A stretch of 15,195 nucleotides of DNA from JBBRZF01 sp038236965 (GCA_038236965.1 JBBRZF010000074.1:1-15195); one strand, 5' to 3'; shown: positions 1 through 9,434, counted from the stretch's first letter. Notes: generated by a model not told the origin, from the sequence alone. Made by a program: numbers and translations.

Positions 1-1
1 C

Positions 2-226
2 CACACCGAGGCAGCCGTCTACAACCTCATGCACCCGGCGGAGAAGGTTGCCCGGCCCGAACGCCAGGTCGATCCCAATGTCCGAGAGGCGGAAAAGCAG
101 CTCGAACGTTCCTTGGGCGTGAAAGTAACCATCACCGACAAGCGCGGCAAGGGCAAGATCCTGCTGGAATACGGCACGTTGGAGGATTTCGACCGCATCA
201 TCGAAGCGCTCGGCACCCGGCAATAG
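2..226 (+). CDS. parB: ParB-family chromosome partition protein, C-terminal end (partial)
   Basis: Only the last 74 residues are present; the gene begins left of the window. The reading frame is open from base 2 and ends at TAG 224-226. The visible part matches the C-terminal dimerisation region of ParB/Spo0J. It has a proline- and arginine-rich linker, then a helix (VREAEKQLERSLGVKV), then the beta-beta-helix unit with KGKGKILLEY-like character (here RGKGKILLEYGTLEDFDRII). ParB binds parS sites near the replication origin and works with the ATPase ParA to segregate the chromosome. The parS-binding helix-turn-helix and the CTPase domain are outside the window, so the assignment rests on this terminal domain alone. 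No terminator hairpin is obvious after the stop; the downstream bases are AT-rich. Confidence 0.85.
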   Translation, partial: HTEAAVYNLMHPAEKVARPERQVDPNVREAEKQLERSLGVKVTITDKRGKGKILLEYGTLEDFDRIIEALGTRQ

Positions 227-387
227 ATTTACATATATCAATATATCGAAGCGTGCAGGCCTGTTCTCCGCCGCTAAATATCGACACATATAAATGTATA
301 TTGGAGCCCAAATTCTCTGTAGCCGCAGTGGATTGGCGTGCATCTCTATCCTGATATTTAGATTCGGTCTGTGTAAGCGAGGGAAAG
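227..387. other. AT-rich intergenic gap with short palindromes
   Basis: The gap between parB and the hydrolase gene is much richer in A and T than its flanks. It holds short self-complementary runs (ATATAT around 234-246, ACAT-ATAA-ATGT around 287-298) and the word AATATCGA or a close variant twice. It probably carries the promoter of the hydrolase gene, but no convincing -35/-10 pair was found. Confidence 0.4.
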
Positions 388-1236
388 TTGCAGCGAACCA
401 CGTTAGGCGATTTCGAATTGACCGTTGTTTCCGACGGCGGATACTACCTCGACGGCGGCGCCATGTTCGGCGTTGTGCCCAAGCCGATGTGGGAGAAGCG
501 ATTCCCTGCCGACGAACAGAATCGTCTGCGTCTCGGACTCAACACGCTCATCATTCGCACCGGAGACCGCACCGTGCTGGTCGAAACCGGTATCGGCAAC
601 AAGCTGAACGAAAAGTCCGTCAGCATCTACGGCAACGAAGCGCTGCTGCCGAAGGCGCTTGAAGAGGCGCAGGTCGCGCCCGATGACGTCGACATCGTCA
701 TCAACACACATCTGCACTTCGACCATTGCGGGTGGAACACCATCCTGAAGGATGGTTGCGCAGTCGCCACTTTTCCGCGCGCGCAATACTACGTGCAGCA
801 GGGTGAACTCGAGCGCGCACATGTGCAGCACGAACGCGATCGTGTCAGCTATCTTACGGATAATTACGATCCTCTAGTAGCTAACGGTCAGATGACTTTG
901 CTGCGTGGTGACGCCGAAATCATCCCCGGCATCTCCGTCCGCGTCTTTCCCGGACACACGCGCCATCATCAGGCAGTCATTATCCGCAGCCAGGGCCAGA
1001 CCGCCTGCTACATCGGCGACCTCATTCCCACCAGCGGACATCTGCCACCCACATGGGTGATGGCTTACGATCTTTTCCCGCTGGACACTATCGCCAGCCG
1101 TCATCAATATTACGAAGAGGCTCTACCAGAGAAATGGCTGACGGTTTTCACGCACGACCCGAAGACTCCATGGGCCTACGTTGAGAAGGACGAAAAAGAC
1201 CGACTGATTGCGCGTCCTGTTGATCAGAAAAAGTAG
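388..1236 (+). CDS. Metallo-beta-lactamase-fold hydrolase
   Basis: A 282-residue protein of the metallo-beta-lactamase superfamily, AHL-lactonase/glyoxalase-II-like branch. The dinuclear metal site is complete: HLHFDH at residues 108-113, His190 in PGHT, Asp211 in YIGD, and a late His256 in FTHD. The N-terminal strands (LGDFELTVVSDGG) are typical of the fold. No signal peptide or membrane segment is seen, so it is probably cytoplasmic. The substrate cannot be read from sequence; lactonase, thioesterase-like and other hydrolase roles are all found among relatives. The start is TTG at 388, preceded by GAGGG at 379-383. The first in-frame ATG (463) would cut off the first strands, so TTG is preferred. 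The stop TAG touches the stop of the convergent PilZ gene with no spacer. Confidence 0.85.
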   Translation: MQRTTLGDFELTVVSDGGYYLDGGAMFGVVPKPMWEKRFPADEQNRLRLGLNTLIIRTGDRTVLVETGIGNKLNEKSVSIYGNEALLPKALEEAQVAPDDVDIVINTHLHFDHCGWNTILKDGCAVATFPRAQYYVQQGELERAHVQHERDRVSYLTDNYDPLVANGQMTLLRGDAEIIPGISVRVFPGHTRHHQAVIIRSQGQTACYIGDLIPTSGHLPPTWVMAYDLFPLDTIASRHQYYEEALPEKWLTVFTHDPKTPWAYVEKDEKDRLIARPVDQKK

Positions 1237-1587
1237 TTAGTGTGATGTGGCAACACTCAGGCTATTGACCAGCGTAGCGATCTCATCGCGTTGCGCCTTG
1301 CTGATCACCACAAATTCCAATCCATAGCGATAGCCAGATCGGTTCCGAACCACCGCATGCAAGCGCAGCGGTGCGCGCGAGGACGGCACGGTGAACTCCA
1401 GTTCCAGTGTGCTGCCAATCGTTGCTTCGATAGGCACATACACGGCGATGCCGCCCTCGCAAATATCCTGAGACCGACCATTCGCCATTTGCAGGACGTC
1501 GCTTGGACGATAGCTCACCTTTACGCGACTCTCCCATTGCACGCGAACCCAGCGACGGACTTGAGCGTACGGATGTTCTTTGGGCAC
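1237..1587 (-). CDS. PilZ domain protein
   Basis: A 116-residue single-domain protein resembling PilZ, the c-di-GMP receptor domain. The first motif RxxxR is present as RRWVR (residues 11-15). The second motif, usually D/N-x-S-x-x-G, appears as DICEGG at 41-46, so the serine is replaced by cysteine. A later GYRYGLEFV stretch fits the final strands of the barrel. Stand-alone PilZ proteins typically bind c-di-GMP and regulate motility, polysaccharide production or a partner protein; the target here is unknown. The start is GTG at 1585-1587, and no good Shine-Dalgarno sequence precedes it. The gene lies 110 bp downstream of the dihydrouridine synthase gene on the same strand, so the two may be cotranscribed. 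Its stop abuts that of the hydrolase. Confidence 0.8.
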   Translation of the reverse strand: MPKEHPYAQVRRWVRVQWESRVKVSYRPSDVLQMANGRSQDICEGGIAVYVPIEATIGSTLELEFTVPSSRAPLRLHAVVRNRSGYRYGLEFVVISKAQRDEIATLVNSLSVATSH

Positions 1588-1697
1588 AATAGTCCAATCA
1601 GGGGGGAGGAAAACCTAGTGCAGAAGTTGCATTGCGACTATACCAGAACGCCGCAACCCAGCCGAATAGCTCGAAAGACGTAGAAGGTTGTCACTAC

Positions 1698-2774
1698 TTA
1701 TTCGCAGGAAGTAAACAGCGGTACCTCGGGGATAACGGGCGCAGAACCCCTGTCCGCCGCCGGATTCGCCAGCAGATTCTCAAAGAACTCTTCGACCGCC
1801 GTCAGTATCTGCTGCTCATCTTGCGCGTCGTAGATCACGCGACGCAGATGGCTTCCGTTATGCACGCCGTGCGTAAACCACGACGCAAACTGCTTCATCT
1901 TGCCCTTCGCGTCCGGCAACTCTTCTTCGATCAACATGCGGAAGTAACGGCGGATCATGTGGTAGCGGTCGGTTTCGCTGGCGATTTCGTATTTACCGCT
2001 CTCGGTGTATTGCGCAATCTGGCGGAATATCCACGGATTCGACGCTGCCGACCGACCGATCATCACCGCATCGCATCCCGTATGCGTCACCATGGCGACT
2101 GCATCTTCCGGCGTGCGAATGTCGCCATTGCCCACGACGGGGATCTTCACCGTTTGTTTTAAATCGCGTATCCAGTCCCAATTCGCCTGGCCGCTGTATC
2201 CCTGTTCGCGCGTGCGCGCGTGCATGGCGATGGCGTCCAGTCCGCAGTCTTCGGCGATGTGTGCAAGTTCGAGGAACACCAGTTCCTTCTCGCTCCACCC
2301 GGCGCGAAACTTTACCGTGAAGGGAATCTTCACCGACGCGCGCACGGCTTCGAAAATCGTCTTGATCACCGGAAGATCGCGCAGCAGGCCGGAGCCGCCA
2401 TTACACTTGACGACTTTTTTCGCCGGACACCCCAGGTTCAGGTCCACCATATCGAACCCGAATCCCTCGATCATCTTCGCCGCTTCCGAAAGCGTCGCCG
2501 GGTTCGACCCAAATAGTTGCGCCGCGATGGGATGCTCGTCTTCGTAGAACTGCAGATAGCGCTTCGCTTTCTGATCTTTGGCGCGCAGCATGCCATCGGC
2601 TGAGGTGAACTCGGTCATCATCAATCCGCATCCGCCCATCTCGCGGATGAAGCGGCGGAAGACCGTATCTGTCACGCCCGCCATGGGAGCAAGCACGGTC
2701 GCCGGGGCGATCTTCACCCCGCCAACTTCGTAAGAAGCAGGCACACGCGCGCCCTCTGCGAGCGAGCGTTCCAT
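1698..2774 (-). CDS. dusB: tRNA-dihydrouridine synthase (DusB-like)
   Basis: An FMN- and NADPH-dependent enzyme that reduces uridine to dihydrouridine in the D-loop of tRNA. In numbering from the GTG at 2804, the hallmark motifs are LAPMAGVTD (near 38-46), LNLGCPAKKVV with catalytic Cys126, the HARTREQGYSG segment with His195, and the FMN phosphate-binding VVGNGDI (223-229) and MIGR (248-251). Length (358-368 residues) is slightly above the usual 320-350 because of a C-terminal tail. Two starts are possible: GTG at 2804 or ATG at 2774. I chose ATG, since residues before the first strand are not conserved and the bases just upstream of the GTG (TAAAATATAG) look like promoter -10 sequence. The GTG is preceded by AAAGG about 12 bases away, so it cannot be excluded. 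The subtype DusB is a likelihood, not proven. Confidence 0.9.
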   Translation of the reverse strand: MERSLAEGARVPASYEVGGVKIAPATVLAPMAGVTDTVFRRFIREMGGCGLMMTEFTSADGMLRAKDQKAKRYLQFYEDEHPIAAQLFGSNPATLSEAAKMIEGFGFDMVDLNLGCPAKKVVKCNGGSGLLRDLPVIKTIFEAVRASVKIPFTVKFRAGWSEKELVFLELAHIAEDCGLDAIAMHARTREQGYSGQANWDWIRDLKQTVKIPVVGNGDIRTPEDAVAMVTHTGCDAVMIGRSAASNPWIFRQIAQYTESGKYEIASETDRYHMIRRYFRMLIEEELPDAKGKMKQFASWFTHGVHNGSHLRRVIYDAQDEQQILTAVEEFFENLLANPAADRGSAPVIPEVPLFTSCE

Positions 2775-2865
2775 TACCGGATTTTCCCACTGCTTGTGCC
2801 CCACGACTATATTTTACCTTTGTTTCACAAATTAGTTATGAGGACTGGCGACGATGCGCAAACTC

Positions 2866-2891
2866 AAAAGCCCCCGCTAAGCGGAGGCTTT
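2866..2891 (-). terminator. Factor-independent terminator after rpmE
   Basis: An 11-bp stem (2867-2877 with 2881-2891) has one mismatch and a 3-base TAA loop. Read on the minus strand it is followed by a T-rich stretch (TTTTGAGTTT). It sits 38 bp past the rpmE stop and separates rpmE from the dihydrouridine synthase gene. Confidence 0.75.
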
Positions 2892-2928
2892 CGATAAATT
2901 CGCGCGAGTTGAGAGGTTTTAGAGTTCC

Positions 2929-3177
2929 TTACTTCTCGCCTTCAGGCTTGGCGGACTCTGCCGGTTTCGCAGGTTCGTTCTTGGAATACTTCCGACGGAA
3001 GCGCTCGATACGGCCAGCGGTGTCCAGAACCTTCTGCTTGCCCGTGTAGAACGGGTGGCAGGCGGAACAGATCTCCACGTTGATGGCGCCCTTGTGCGTC
3101 GAGCGGGTCAAAAAGGTGTTGCCACAGGCGCAATGCACCTTTACTTCATCATAAACTGGATGGGTTGCTGCTTTCAT
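2929..3177 (-). CDS. rpmE: 50S ribosomal protein L31
   Basis: An 82-residue large-subunit ribosomal protein. It begins MKAATHPVYDEVKVHCACG, the standard L31 opening. The zinc ligands are all present: Cys16 and Cys18 in CAC, Cys37 and Cys40 in CSAC, followed by HPFYTGKQK. This makes it the zinc-binding (C+) form and not the zinc-free paralogue that replaces it in zinc starvation. The C-terminal tail is extended and lysine-, proline- and glutamate-rich (KNEPAKPAESAKPEGEK), longer than the usual length of about 70. The gene appears to be a single transcription unit, with a promoter at 3208-3236 and a terminator at 2866-2891. No strong Shine-Dalgarno lies at the usual distance; GAGG is about 13 bases from the ATG. 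Confidence 0.97.
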   Translation of the reverse strand: MKAATHPVYDEVKVHCACGNTFLTRSTHKGAINVEICSACHPFYTGKQKVLDTAGRIERFRRKYSKNEPAKPAESAKPEGEK

Positions 3178-3207
3178 AGCTGTCTTAAACCTCTGCGCGA
3201 AATACTG

Positions 3208-3236
3208 ATTTTACAGGAAACAGCAGCCTACCGCAA
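3208..3236 (-). promoter_or_regulatory. Sigma-70-type promoter for rpmE
   Basis: On the minus strand there is TTGCGG (3231-3236), a 17-base spacer and TAAAAT (3208-3213). The -10 matches the consensus at five of six bases and the spacing is ideal. Transcription would start about 20-25 bases upstream of the rpmE ATG. Confidence 0.55.
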
Positions 3237-3372
3237 CCAGACGCGGTTCCAACCTCTGTTTCCCCGCTCCCGTAGCCCTTTCGCGCCGGCCCACGGGACT
3301 CAGTTTTCCCAATAACTGATTAGATGCACTTGCCTCAAATAGGACTCGTCGCGGCCTATATGCGGACAAATG

Positions 3373-3400
3373 AAAAGGCGACAGGATGATTCCCGCCGCC
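3373..3400 (-). terminator. Factor-independent terminator after the HU gene
   Basis: A 10-bp stem (3377-3386 with 3391-3400, including two G-U pairs in the minus-strand RNA) encloses a 4-base loop. On the minus strand it is followed by TTTTCATTT. The other side carries AAAAA, so it could also work in the opposite direction. It begins 27 bp past the HU stop. Confidence 0.75.
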
Positions 3401-3427
3401 AAAAATCTAAGTCTGGCCGGATACGGC

Positions 3428-3706
3428 TTATTTCTTGTTGACCGCTTTTTTGAGTTCGATTCCGGGTGTGAACTTCGCCACCTTGCGAGCGGCGATTTTG
3501 ATCACGCTTCCGGTCTGTGGGTTGCGGCCGTTGCGGGCCTTGCGCTGTGAAACAGCGAAGGTACCAAACCCCACCAACGTAACCCGTTCGCCCTTCTTCA
3601 AAGCCGCTGTCACACTATCAATCATGCAATCGATGGCTGATCCAGCGTTGGACTTGCTGATGCTTGAAGACGCCGCAATTTTATCAATCAAATCGGCTTT
3701 ATTCAT
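3428..3706 (-). CDS. hup: HU-family DNA-binding protein
   Basis: A 92-residue nucleoid protein that binds and bends DNA as a dimer. It starts MNKADLIDKIA, the typical HU N-terminal helix. The signature GFGTFAVSQRKARNGRNPQTG spans the beta-ribbon arm, with the intercalating proline in RNPQTG near residue 64. It ends in a lysine-rich tail. It is closer to HU than to IHF, but the subtype cannot be settled by eye. The ATG at 3704-3706 has a good Shine-Dalgarno (AGGAG, about 6 bases upstream). It appears to have its own promoter, and a strong hairpin terminator follows at 3373-3400. Confidence 0.96.
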   Translation of the reverse strand: MNKADLIDKIAASSSISKSNAGSAIDCMIDSVTAALKKGERVTLVGFGTFAVSQRKARNGRNPQTGSVIKIAARKVAKFTPGIELKKAVNKK

Positions 3707-3742
3707 TCTTGCTCCTGGGCAGGTTGGAACCTGTTGACGCTC

Positions 3743-3771
3743 ATTTAGCTACCGTTTGAGACTGATGTCAA
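3743..3771 (-). promoter_or_regulatory. Possible promoter of the HU gene
   Basis: On the minus strand there is a perfect -35 TTGACA (3766-3771), then CTAAAT at 3743-3748 after 17 bases, a poor -10 match. The location, 37 bp or more upstream of the HU start, is right. The weak -10 keeps confidence low. Confidence 0.35.
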
Positions 3772-3846
3772 GCGAGTTTTAGCGTCACACGCGTCTAAAA
3801 GCCGCGCCACTGCTGCTTCCCGTCTCCACACTCTAGATTTCACGGT

Positions 3847-4473
3847 TTACGCCGCCCTTGAAACTGGCTCCGCTGGCCACTCTTCCACCCGCATTCCGAG
3901 CTTCTCTCCCAGCTCCGCAAACTGTTGTGCCCACGATAGCCAGCGCTCATCATCGCGCGTGACGATCTCCGTGTACACCGATCGCAGCAAATGGTGATAC
4001 ACGTTTTGCATCTTCCAGATATCGACTTCGAACGGAAGCGAGCGCACCAGAGTGATGGCCGCGTTGAATTGCTCCAGCGTCTGCTCCCGCGGATTCACCG
4101 CCAGTTCGTCGGCCATCGCCTCCAGTCGCCGCTTCAAGGTGAAGCTCAATAACTCAGCATCCAGCTTTATCTTTTCTCGCCCGGCGGTATCGAGCAGAGT
4201 CCTGATGCGGTCCACTTGCAACTCTTCACGCTCAAAGGCTCTCCGCAGCAAGGCGTTCACTACAAACTCCGAGGTGGTGCGCAACACGCGCGGCATCGTC
4301 GCCCCGATGTCGCCGAGGAATCCCATCAGCGGAGCATGATGTTCGTAGATCAGCCGGTAGCTTGCCTCCGCCTCTTCCACCGCGCTGCCCAGGATACGGT
4401 CCAGCACGCGATGCCGCTCATCGGAGAATAACGATTTCAGAGAATAGGGAACGCCCTCAAAGTGACGGCCTGC
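3847..4473 (-). CDS. GH57-DUF3536 protein, C-terminal part separated by a frameshift
   Basis: This is the downstream fragment of the gene at 4437-6293, in a different reading frame. The frame is open from 4725, but only from about 4473 does it read like the DUF3536 C-terminal region. There GRHFEGVPYSLKSLFSDE is followed by helical sequence (RVLDRILGSAVEEAEASYRLIYEHHAPLMGFL) to the end at 3847, about 208 codons. The peptide encoded by this frame between 4474 and 4725 is arginine- and glycine-rich and unlike any domain; it is the shadow of the upstream frame. Joining the two frames near 4471 gives one protein of about 815 residues, the size I expect for the family. It has no start codon or ribosome site of its own that I trust. 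The fragment may be untranslated, or the break may be a sequencing error. Confidence 0.75.
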   Translation of the reverse strand, partial: AGRHFEGVPYSLKSLFSDERHRVLDRILGSAVEEAEASYRLIYEHHAPLMGFLGDIGATMPRVLRTTSEFVVNALLRRAFEREELQVDRIRTLLDTAGREKIKLDAELLSFTLKRRLEAMADELAVNPREQTLEQFNAAITLVRSLPFEVDIWKMQNVYHHLLRSVYTEIVTRDDERWLSWAQQFAELGEKLGMRVEEWPAEPVSRAA

Positions 4474-6293
4474 GCACGCAACGCCGCCGGCAGGCCGGCG
4501 GATGTGAAGGCCTGCGACGCATCTTTCACCAGCGCACGAAATTCCTCTTCGCCCCGGAACTGCCTCACCCCCGCATTCACATTGTGATCGCCAAAATGGA
4601 TCACGCCGAAACTTACGTCCATCGATTCCAACGTGATCATCGAACAGATACTGGCGCGGCCCAGCAGGACATGTGCGCGTCCCGATTCCTGGCGATGCTG
4701 CTCCTGCAGATTCACGTTGTAACAATAGATCGAGCTCTCGTCGGCATAGCGCTCGAAGAGCGAACTGATCGCGTAATGTGCCGCAACCCTCAGCAGATCC
4801 AGCTGAGCGGGCTTAACCCAGTTGCGATAGATGTCGGCTCCAGTTGCAATCTCCGGAATGTTGCTTTGTGCCTGCTGCAAATTTTCGAGAAACCTCTCTT
4901 CCAGCTTGCTTGCAAATACCTCCCCCGCCAACTGCAGCGCTCGCCCCGCATACATGATGACCTGCACGGTCTCTATGCCGCTCAACTCGTCGAAAAACCA
5001 TCCGCAACTGGTGTACATCAACATGGTGTGCCGCTGCATTTCCAGTAAGCGGAGCGCGCGAACTTTTTCTTTCGCGCTCAATTTGTGCGACGCCTGTTCA
5101 AGGAAGAATTCGTCCATCACCAGCGGCGTGCGCGACAGCATTACGAAAATGTATTCGTCGCGCGCCTCCCACACATCGCGGAACAGCGTTGCGCCGTGCT
5201 CCTCGTAGGCCTCCGCCAGCGAATCCCGCAGCGAGTCCAGCGCCTTTCGCAAAGGCAATCGCCACGCCTGGCTCCATTCGGAGTGTCCGCCCGAGTTGCA
5301 TCCGCAATTGCTGTTCCAGCGCTCCACTCCATGCGAACAGCTCCACGCCGTACGTTCGTTGATCTCCACCTCGTGCGTTGCCGGATGTTTCTCCAGGTAC
5401 TCTCCGTAATTGGTGATGCGCGCCAGATTGTTCGACTCGATGTGGTGCAGTGCGTACGCCAACGCCATCTCGCCGTGACGATGGTGATGTCCGTAGGTCT
5501 CGCCATCGGTCGCAATGTGCATCAACTGCGGCCAGCGCCGATTCTCCGAAAAACCTGAAACCAATCGCGAAGCAAAGTTTTCGCCGTTCTGCAGCAATCC
5601 CTCGAAGGCCACCGCGCGCGAAATGGGTCCGTCGTAAAAGAACAGCGAGATCGTCCGTCCGCTCGGCAGCTTGCAGGCATAAGCCTGCGTCGGGTCGATC
5701 TTTCCACCCTCCACGTTGCGGAACCGCGCGCCGCCAAGTTTGCGCACCTGCCGCGCCTGGTGCGGAGCCAGTATCGTGTACTTGATTCCGTTATCAGCCA
5801 GCAGTTCCAGGCTCTCGATATCGACCGCCGTTTCCGCCAACCACATGCCTTCCGGTGCGCGAGTAAAGCGGTGTTCGAAATCGCGCAACCCCCACAGCAC
5901 CTGCGCTTGTTTGTCGCGACGGTTAGCCAACGGCATGATCATATGGTTGTATGGCTGCGCGATGGCATTGCCATGGCCGGAGAATCGCTGCCGGCTCACC
6001 GCATCCGCTTCCAGAACGGCTGCGTAGGTTTCCGGAACGCGGTCTTCCATCCACAAGAGCAGCGTCGGACCAAAATTGAAGCTGATGTTCGAGTAGTTAT
6101 TGACGATCGATTGGATACGTCCTTCGCCGTCCAGAATGCGCGCTGCCGAATTCGGCGCGTAGCACTCGGCCGTGATGCGCTCGTTCCAGTCGTGATACGG
6201 CGCCGCGGAGTCCTGTTGTTCGATCGCTTCGAGCCACGGATTTTCTCGCGGCGGCTGATAGAAATGGCAGTGAATGCAGAGATAGCGTTCCAT
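4437..6293 (-). CDS. Glycoside hydrolase family 57 protein with DUF3536, N-terminal part
   Basis: A 618-residue open frame with an N-terminal GH57 domain. Motifs seen are HCHFYQP (8-14), WLAE with the likely nucleophile Glu154, and ATDGETYGHHH (262-271) with likely acid/base Asp263. GH57 enzymes act on alpha-glucans (alpha-amylase, branching enzyme, amylopullulanase); the exact activity is not readable. DUF3536-type sequence follows from about residue 300. The frame reads well until about residue 607 (AGLPAALRA), then runs into TGA at 4437-4439. The expected continuation lies in the frame of the 3847-4473 fragment. A single missing base (or two extra) near 4471 restores the full protein. No signal peptide is visible. 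The gene follows aceA but is separated from it by the terminator at 6371-6403, so it probably has its own promoter in 6294-6370. Confidence 0.9.
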   Translation of the reverse strand: MERYLCIHCHFYQPPRENPWLEAIEQQDSAAPYHDWNERITAECYAPNSAARILDGEGRIQSIVNNYSNISFNFGPTLLLWMEDRVPETYAAVLEADAVSRQRFSGHGNAIAQPYNHMIMPLANRRDKQAQVLWGLRDFEHRFTRAPEGMWLAETAVDIESLELLADNGIKYTILAPHQARQVRKLGGARFRNVEGGKIDPTQAYACKLPSGRTISLFFYDGPISRAVAFEGLLQNGENFASRLVSGFSENRRWPQLMHIATDGETYGHHHRHGEMALAYALHHIESNNLARITNYGEYLEKHPATHEVEINERTAWSCSHGVERWNSNCGCNSGGHSEWSQAWRLPLRKALDSLRDSLAEAYEEHGATLFRDVWEARDEYIFVMLSRTPLVMDEFFLEQASHKLSAKEKVRALRLLEMQRHTMLMYTSCGWFFDELSGIETVQVIMYAGRALQLAGEVFASKLEERFLENLQQAQSNIPEIATGADIYRNWVKPAQLDLLRVAAHYAISSLFERYADESSIYCYNVNLQEQHRQESGRAHVLLGRASICSMITLESMDVSFGVIHFGDHNVNAGVRQFRGEEEFRALVKDASQAFTSAGLPAALRAQAVTLRAFPIL

Positions 6294-6370
6294 AGCGAGG
6301 GGCTAGTCCTCGAACTCAGCTATTGAGATGCAATCCGCGAATTCCCTGCACAGCCTCCGCGCTCAAAAGT

Positions 6371-6403
6371 AAAGGCCCGCAACGATGGGCGTCGCGGGCC
6401 TTT
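6371..6403 (-). terminator. Factor-independent terminator after aceA
   Basis: A perfect 10-bp stem (AAAGGCCCGC at 6371-6380 with its complement at 6394-6403) encloses a 13-base loop. On the minus strand the stem ends in TTT and continues ACTTTTGAG. It lies 17 bp past the aceA stop and isolates the glyoxylate operon from the GH57 gene. Confidence 0.75.
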
Positions 6404-6420
6404 AAACAGCGACTGCAGCT

Positions 6421-7788
<1,368 letters not shown>

Positions 7789-7844
7789 GTTGTTCCCCTC
7801 GCGCGTTTCCGCGCTGTCAGCACTTCGTTGTAGATGCCCGCCCT

Positions 7845-9434
7845 CTAGAACGGGTCGAACTCGCCATTGCGAACCATCGCCTCACTGATGCGGCGCGCCT
7901 CACGGAACGTCTCTTGCGTGCCCAGGTCTTTCATCGGATTAACGATCAACTTCTCCAACTCTTCATCGAACAGCTTAGTGATCAACTCCGGCGTATGCCG
8001 TACCACTTCGCCTCTTTCGTCCACAATGTCCACGTCGTCTGCGTGCTCCATGCGTTGCGCGATCATCAACCGGTAGATGCGGTCCGTCGCCAGGTCTTCC
8101 ATGTACCCATCCAGCAAACTCGCGCCCTTGCCGTTCAGCACGCCATTGCGATAACGGATCACCGTACGAATCGCCGCGCGCGTTCCGCTCACCGTTCGCT
8201 GTCCAACACCTTCCGGCGCCGGACGCAGATCCGCATAGCGCTCGAATCCCACGCCGCGCCGTGTTCCCAACTGGTTCGACACCGGGAACTGCGCCACCGC
8301 GATTTCGTTCTGGTCAGGATGTCCCGTCCACGCGCCATCGAAGCCGCTCTTCGATTCGTTGAGCTTATCTTTTTCCAGTACCGCCAGCGCTCGCGTATTC
8401 AGCTCCGCATCTTCGCGACTCGGATACAAAGCGGTCATGCCGCCGATGGCCAGCATCCCGTGCTTGTGGCAAATCTCCGGCAGCACTTCGCGCACGCTCT
8501 GGAAAAAGCGCACGTCGCTAGGAATCGTGTTGCGGTCCGGCAGAACAAATTTCGGGTCACTGAAATTGAAGTTGATCAGCGATGCCATGTAGTCCCAGCG
8601 TCCCAGATTCAATCCCAGGATGTGTTCGCGCAGGTTGCAGAGAAACTCCTCCATCTGGAACGCCAGCGGATGCGACTCCACCAGGGCCATGCACTTGATG
8701 TAGTCCTTCGACCAACCGCGCATTTCCGCCACAGCCCGGAAAAGGTCGCGCCACCACAACGCCTCGTCCGCCGCTTCCGACTTCGGTATATAGAACGCCA
8801 GCGGATGCTTCATCTCCGCCGGATTCACCTGCATCGCCAGGTTCACCACGTCGAACAGCGATGCCGACATCACCTCGCCCGGAATCACTCCTCCTTGGTT
8901 CAGGTGCAGTCCGCGCACGCGCAGCCATATCACCGTTGGACTTTCAACGATGCCGACGGTCTTCCCGCGTTTTTTGTCTTCGTACGTCAACTCGCCGCGC
9001 AACGCGCGCAAGATGTTTTCCGTCCCCAGCCGCTGGTGTGTCCACTGGTTCACCGTGGAGTCTTCCAGATCGAGCATCACTCCGGGCGCGCCCGAGTTCA
9101 GCATCTTCACCACCAGCTCCGCATCGTCTGCCGGGCCCGTCATCTGGTTCCGCTGATCAAGGCACCACTCCGGAAGTTCGATGCGCCACTTGCTCGTGGT
9201 CGCCTCCGAGGGCGGCAGGTGGTTCGGACGGTCACCTCCAAGCGAGGCCTCCAGCACCTTCCTCCGTCTCGCAACCAACTCCTGCTGACGCGGCGTGAAT
9301 AACGGGTGCAGCTTCAGCAAAGCCTCTGCAACTTCTTTAGGCAGATCGCGTTTTGCGCTGAAGCTCGCAGGAGCTAAATTCAGGTGAAACCCCACCATCT
9401 CCATTTCATGGAAGGATTTCGATGTCAAAGCCAT
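7845..9434 (-). CDS. aceB: Malate synthase A
   Basis: A 529-residue enzyme that condenses glyoxylate with acetyl-CoA to give malate, the second step of the glyoxylate bypass. The family signature appears as LREHILGLNLGRWDYMAS (about residues 268-285), close to the malate synthase A pattern. The phenylalanine that usually follows DYI/M is alanine here. MLDLEDSTVNQW and GFDGAWTGHPDQ are further conserved blocks. Length agrees with the A-type (about 530) and not the 720-residue G-type. The frame is open to a TTG at 9464, but ATG at 9434 is chosen because AGAAGGA lies about 7 bases upstream of it. It is the first gene of the aceBA operon. No convincing -35/-10 pair was found in the upstream gap. 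Confidence 0.96.
   Translation of the reverse strand: MALTSKSFHEMEMVGFHLNLAPASFSAKRDLPKEVAEALLKLHPLFTPRQQELVARRRKVLEASLGGDRPNHLPPSEATTSKWRIELPEWCLDQRNQMTGPADDAELVVKMLNSGAPGVMLDLEDSTVNQWTHQRLGTENILRALRGELTYEDKKRGKTVGIVESPTVIWLRVRGLHLNQGGVIPGEVMSASLFDVVNLAMQVNPAEMKHPLAFYIPKSEAADEALWWRDLFRAVAEMRGWSKDYIKCMALVESHPLAFQMEEFLCNLREHILGLNLGRWDYMASLINFNFSDPKFVLPDRNTIPSDVRFFQSVREVLPEICHKHGMLAIGGMTALYPSREDAELNTRALAVLEKDKLNESKSGFDGAWTGHPDQNEIAVAQFPVSNQLGTRRGVGFERYADLRPAPEGVGQRTVSGTRAAIRTVIRYRNGVLNGKGASLLDGYMEDLATDRIYRLMIAQRMEHADDVDIVDERGEVVRHTPELITKLFDEELEKLIVNPMKDLGTQETFREARRISEAMVRNGEFDPF

Noticed and set aside
4430..4490. Programmed -1 ribosomal frameshift in the GH57-DUF3536 gene
   Set aside because: The direction fits, but I see no X-XXY-YYZ slippery heptamer near the junction, so mutation or sequencing error is more likely.
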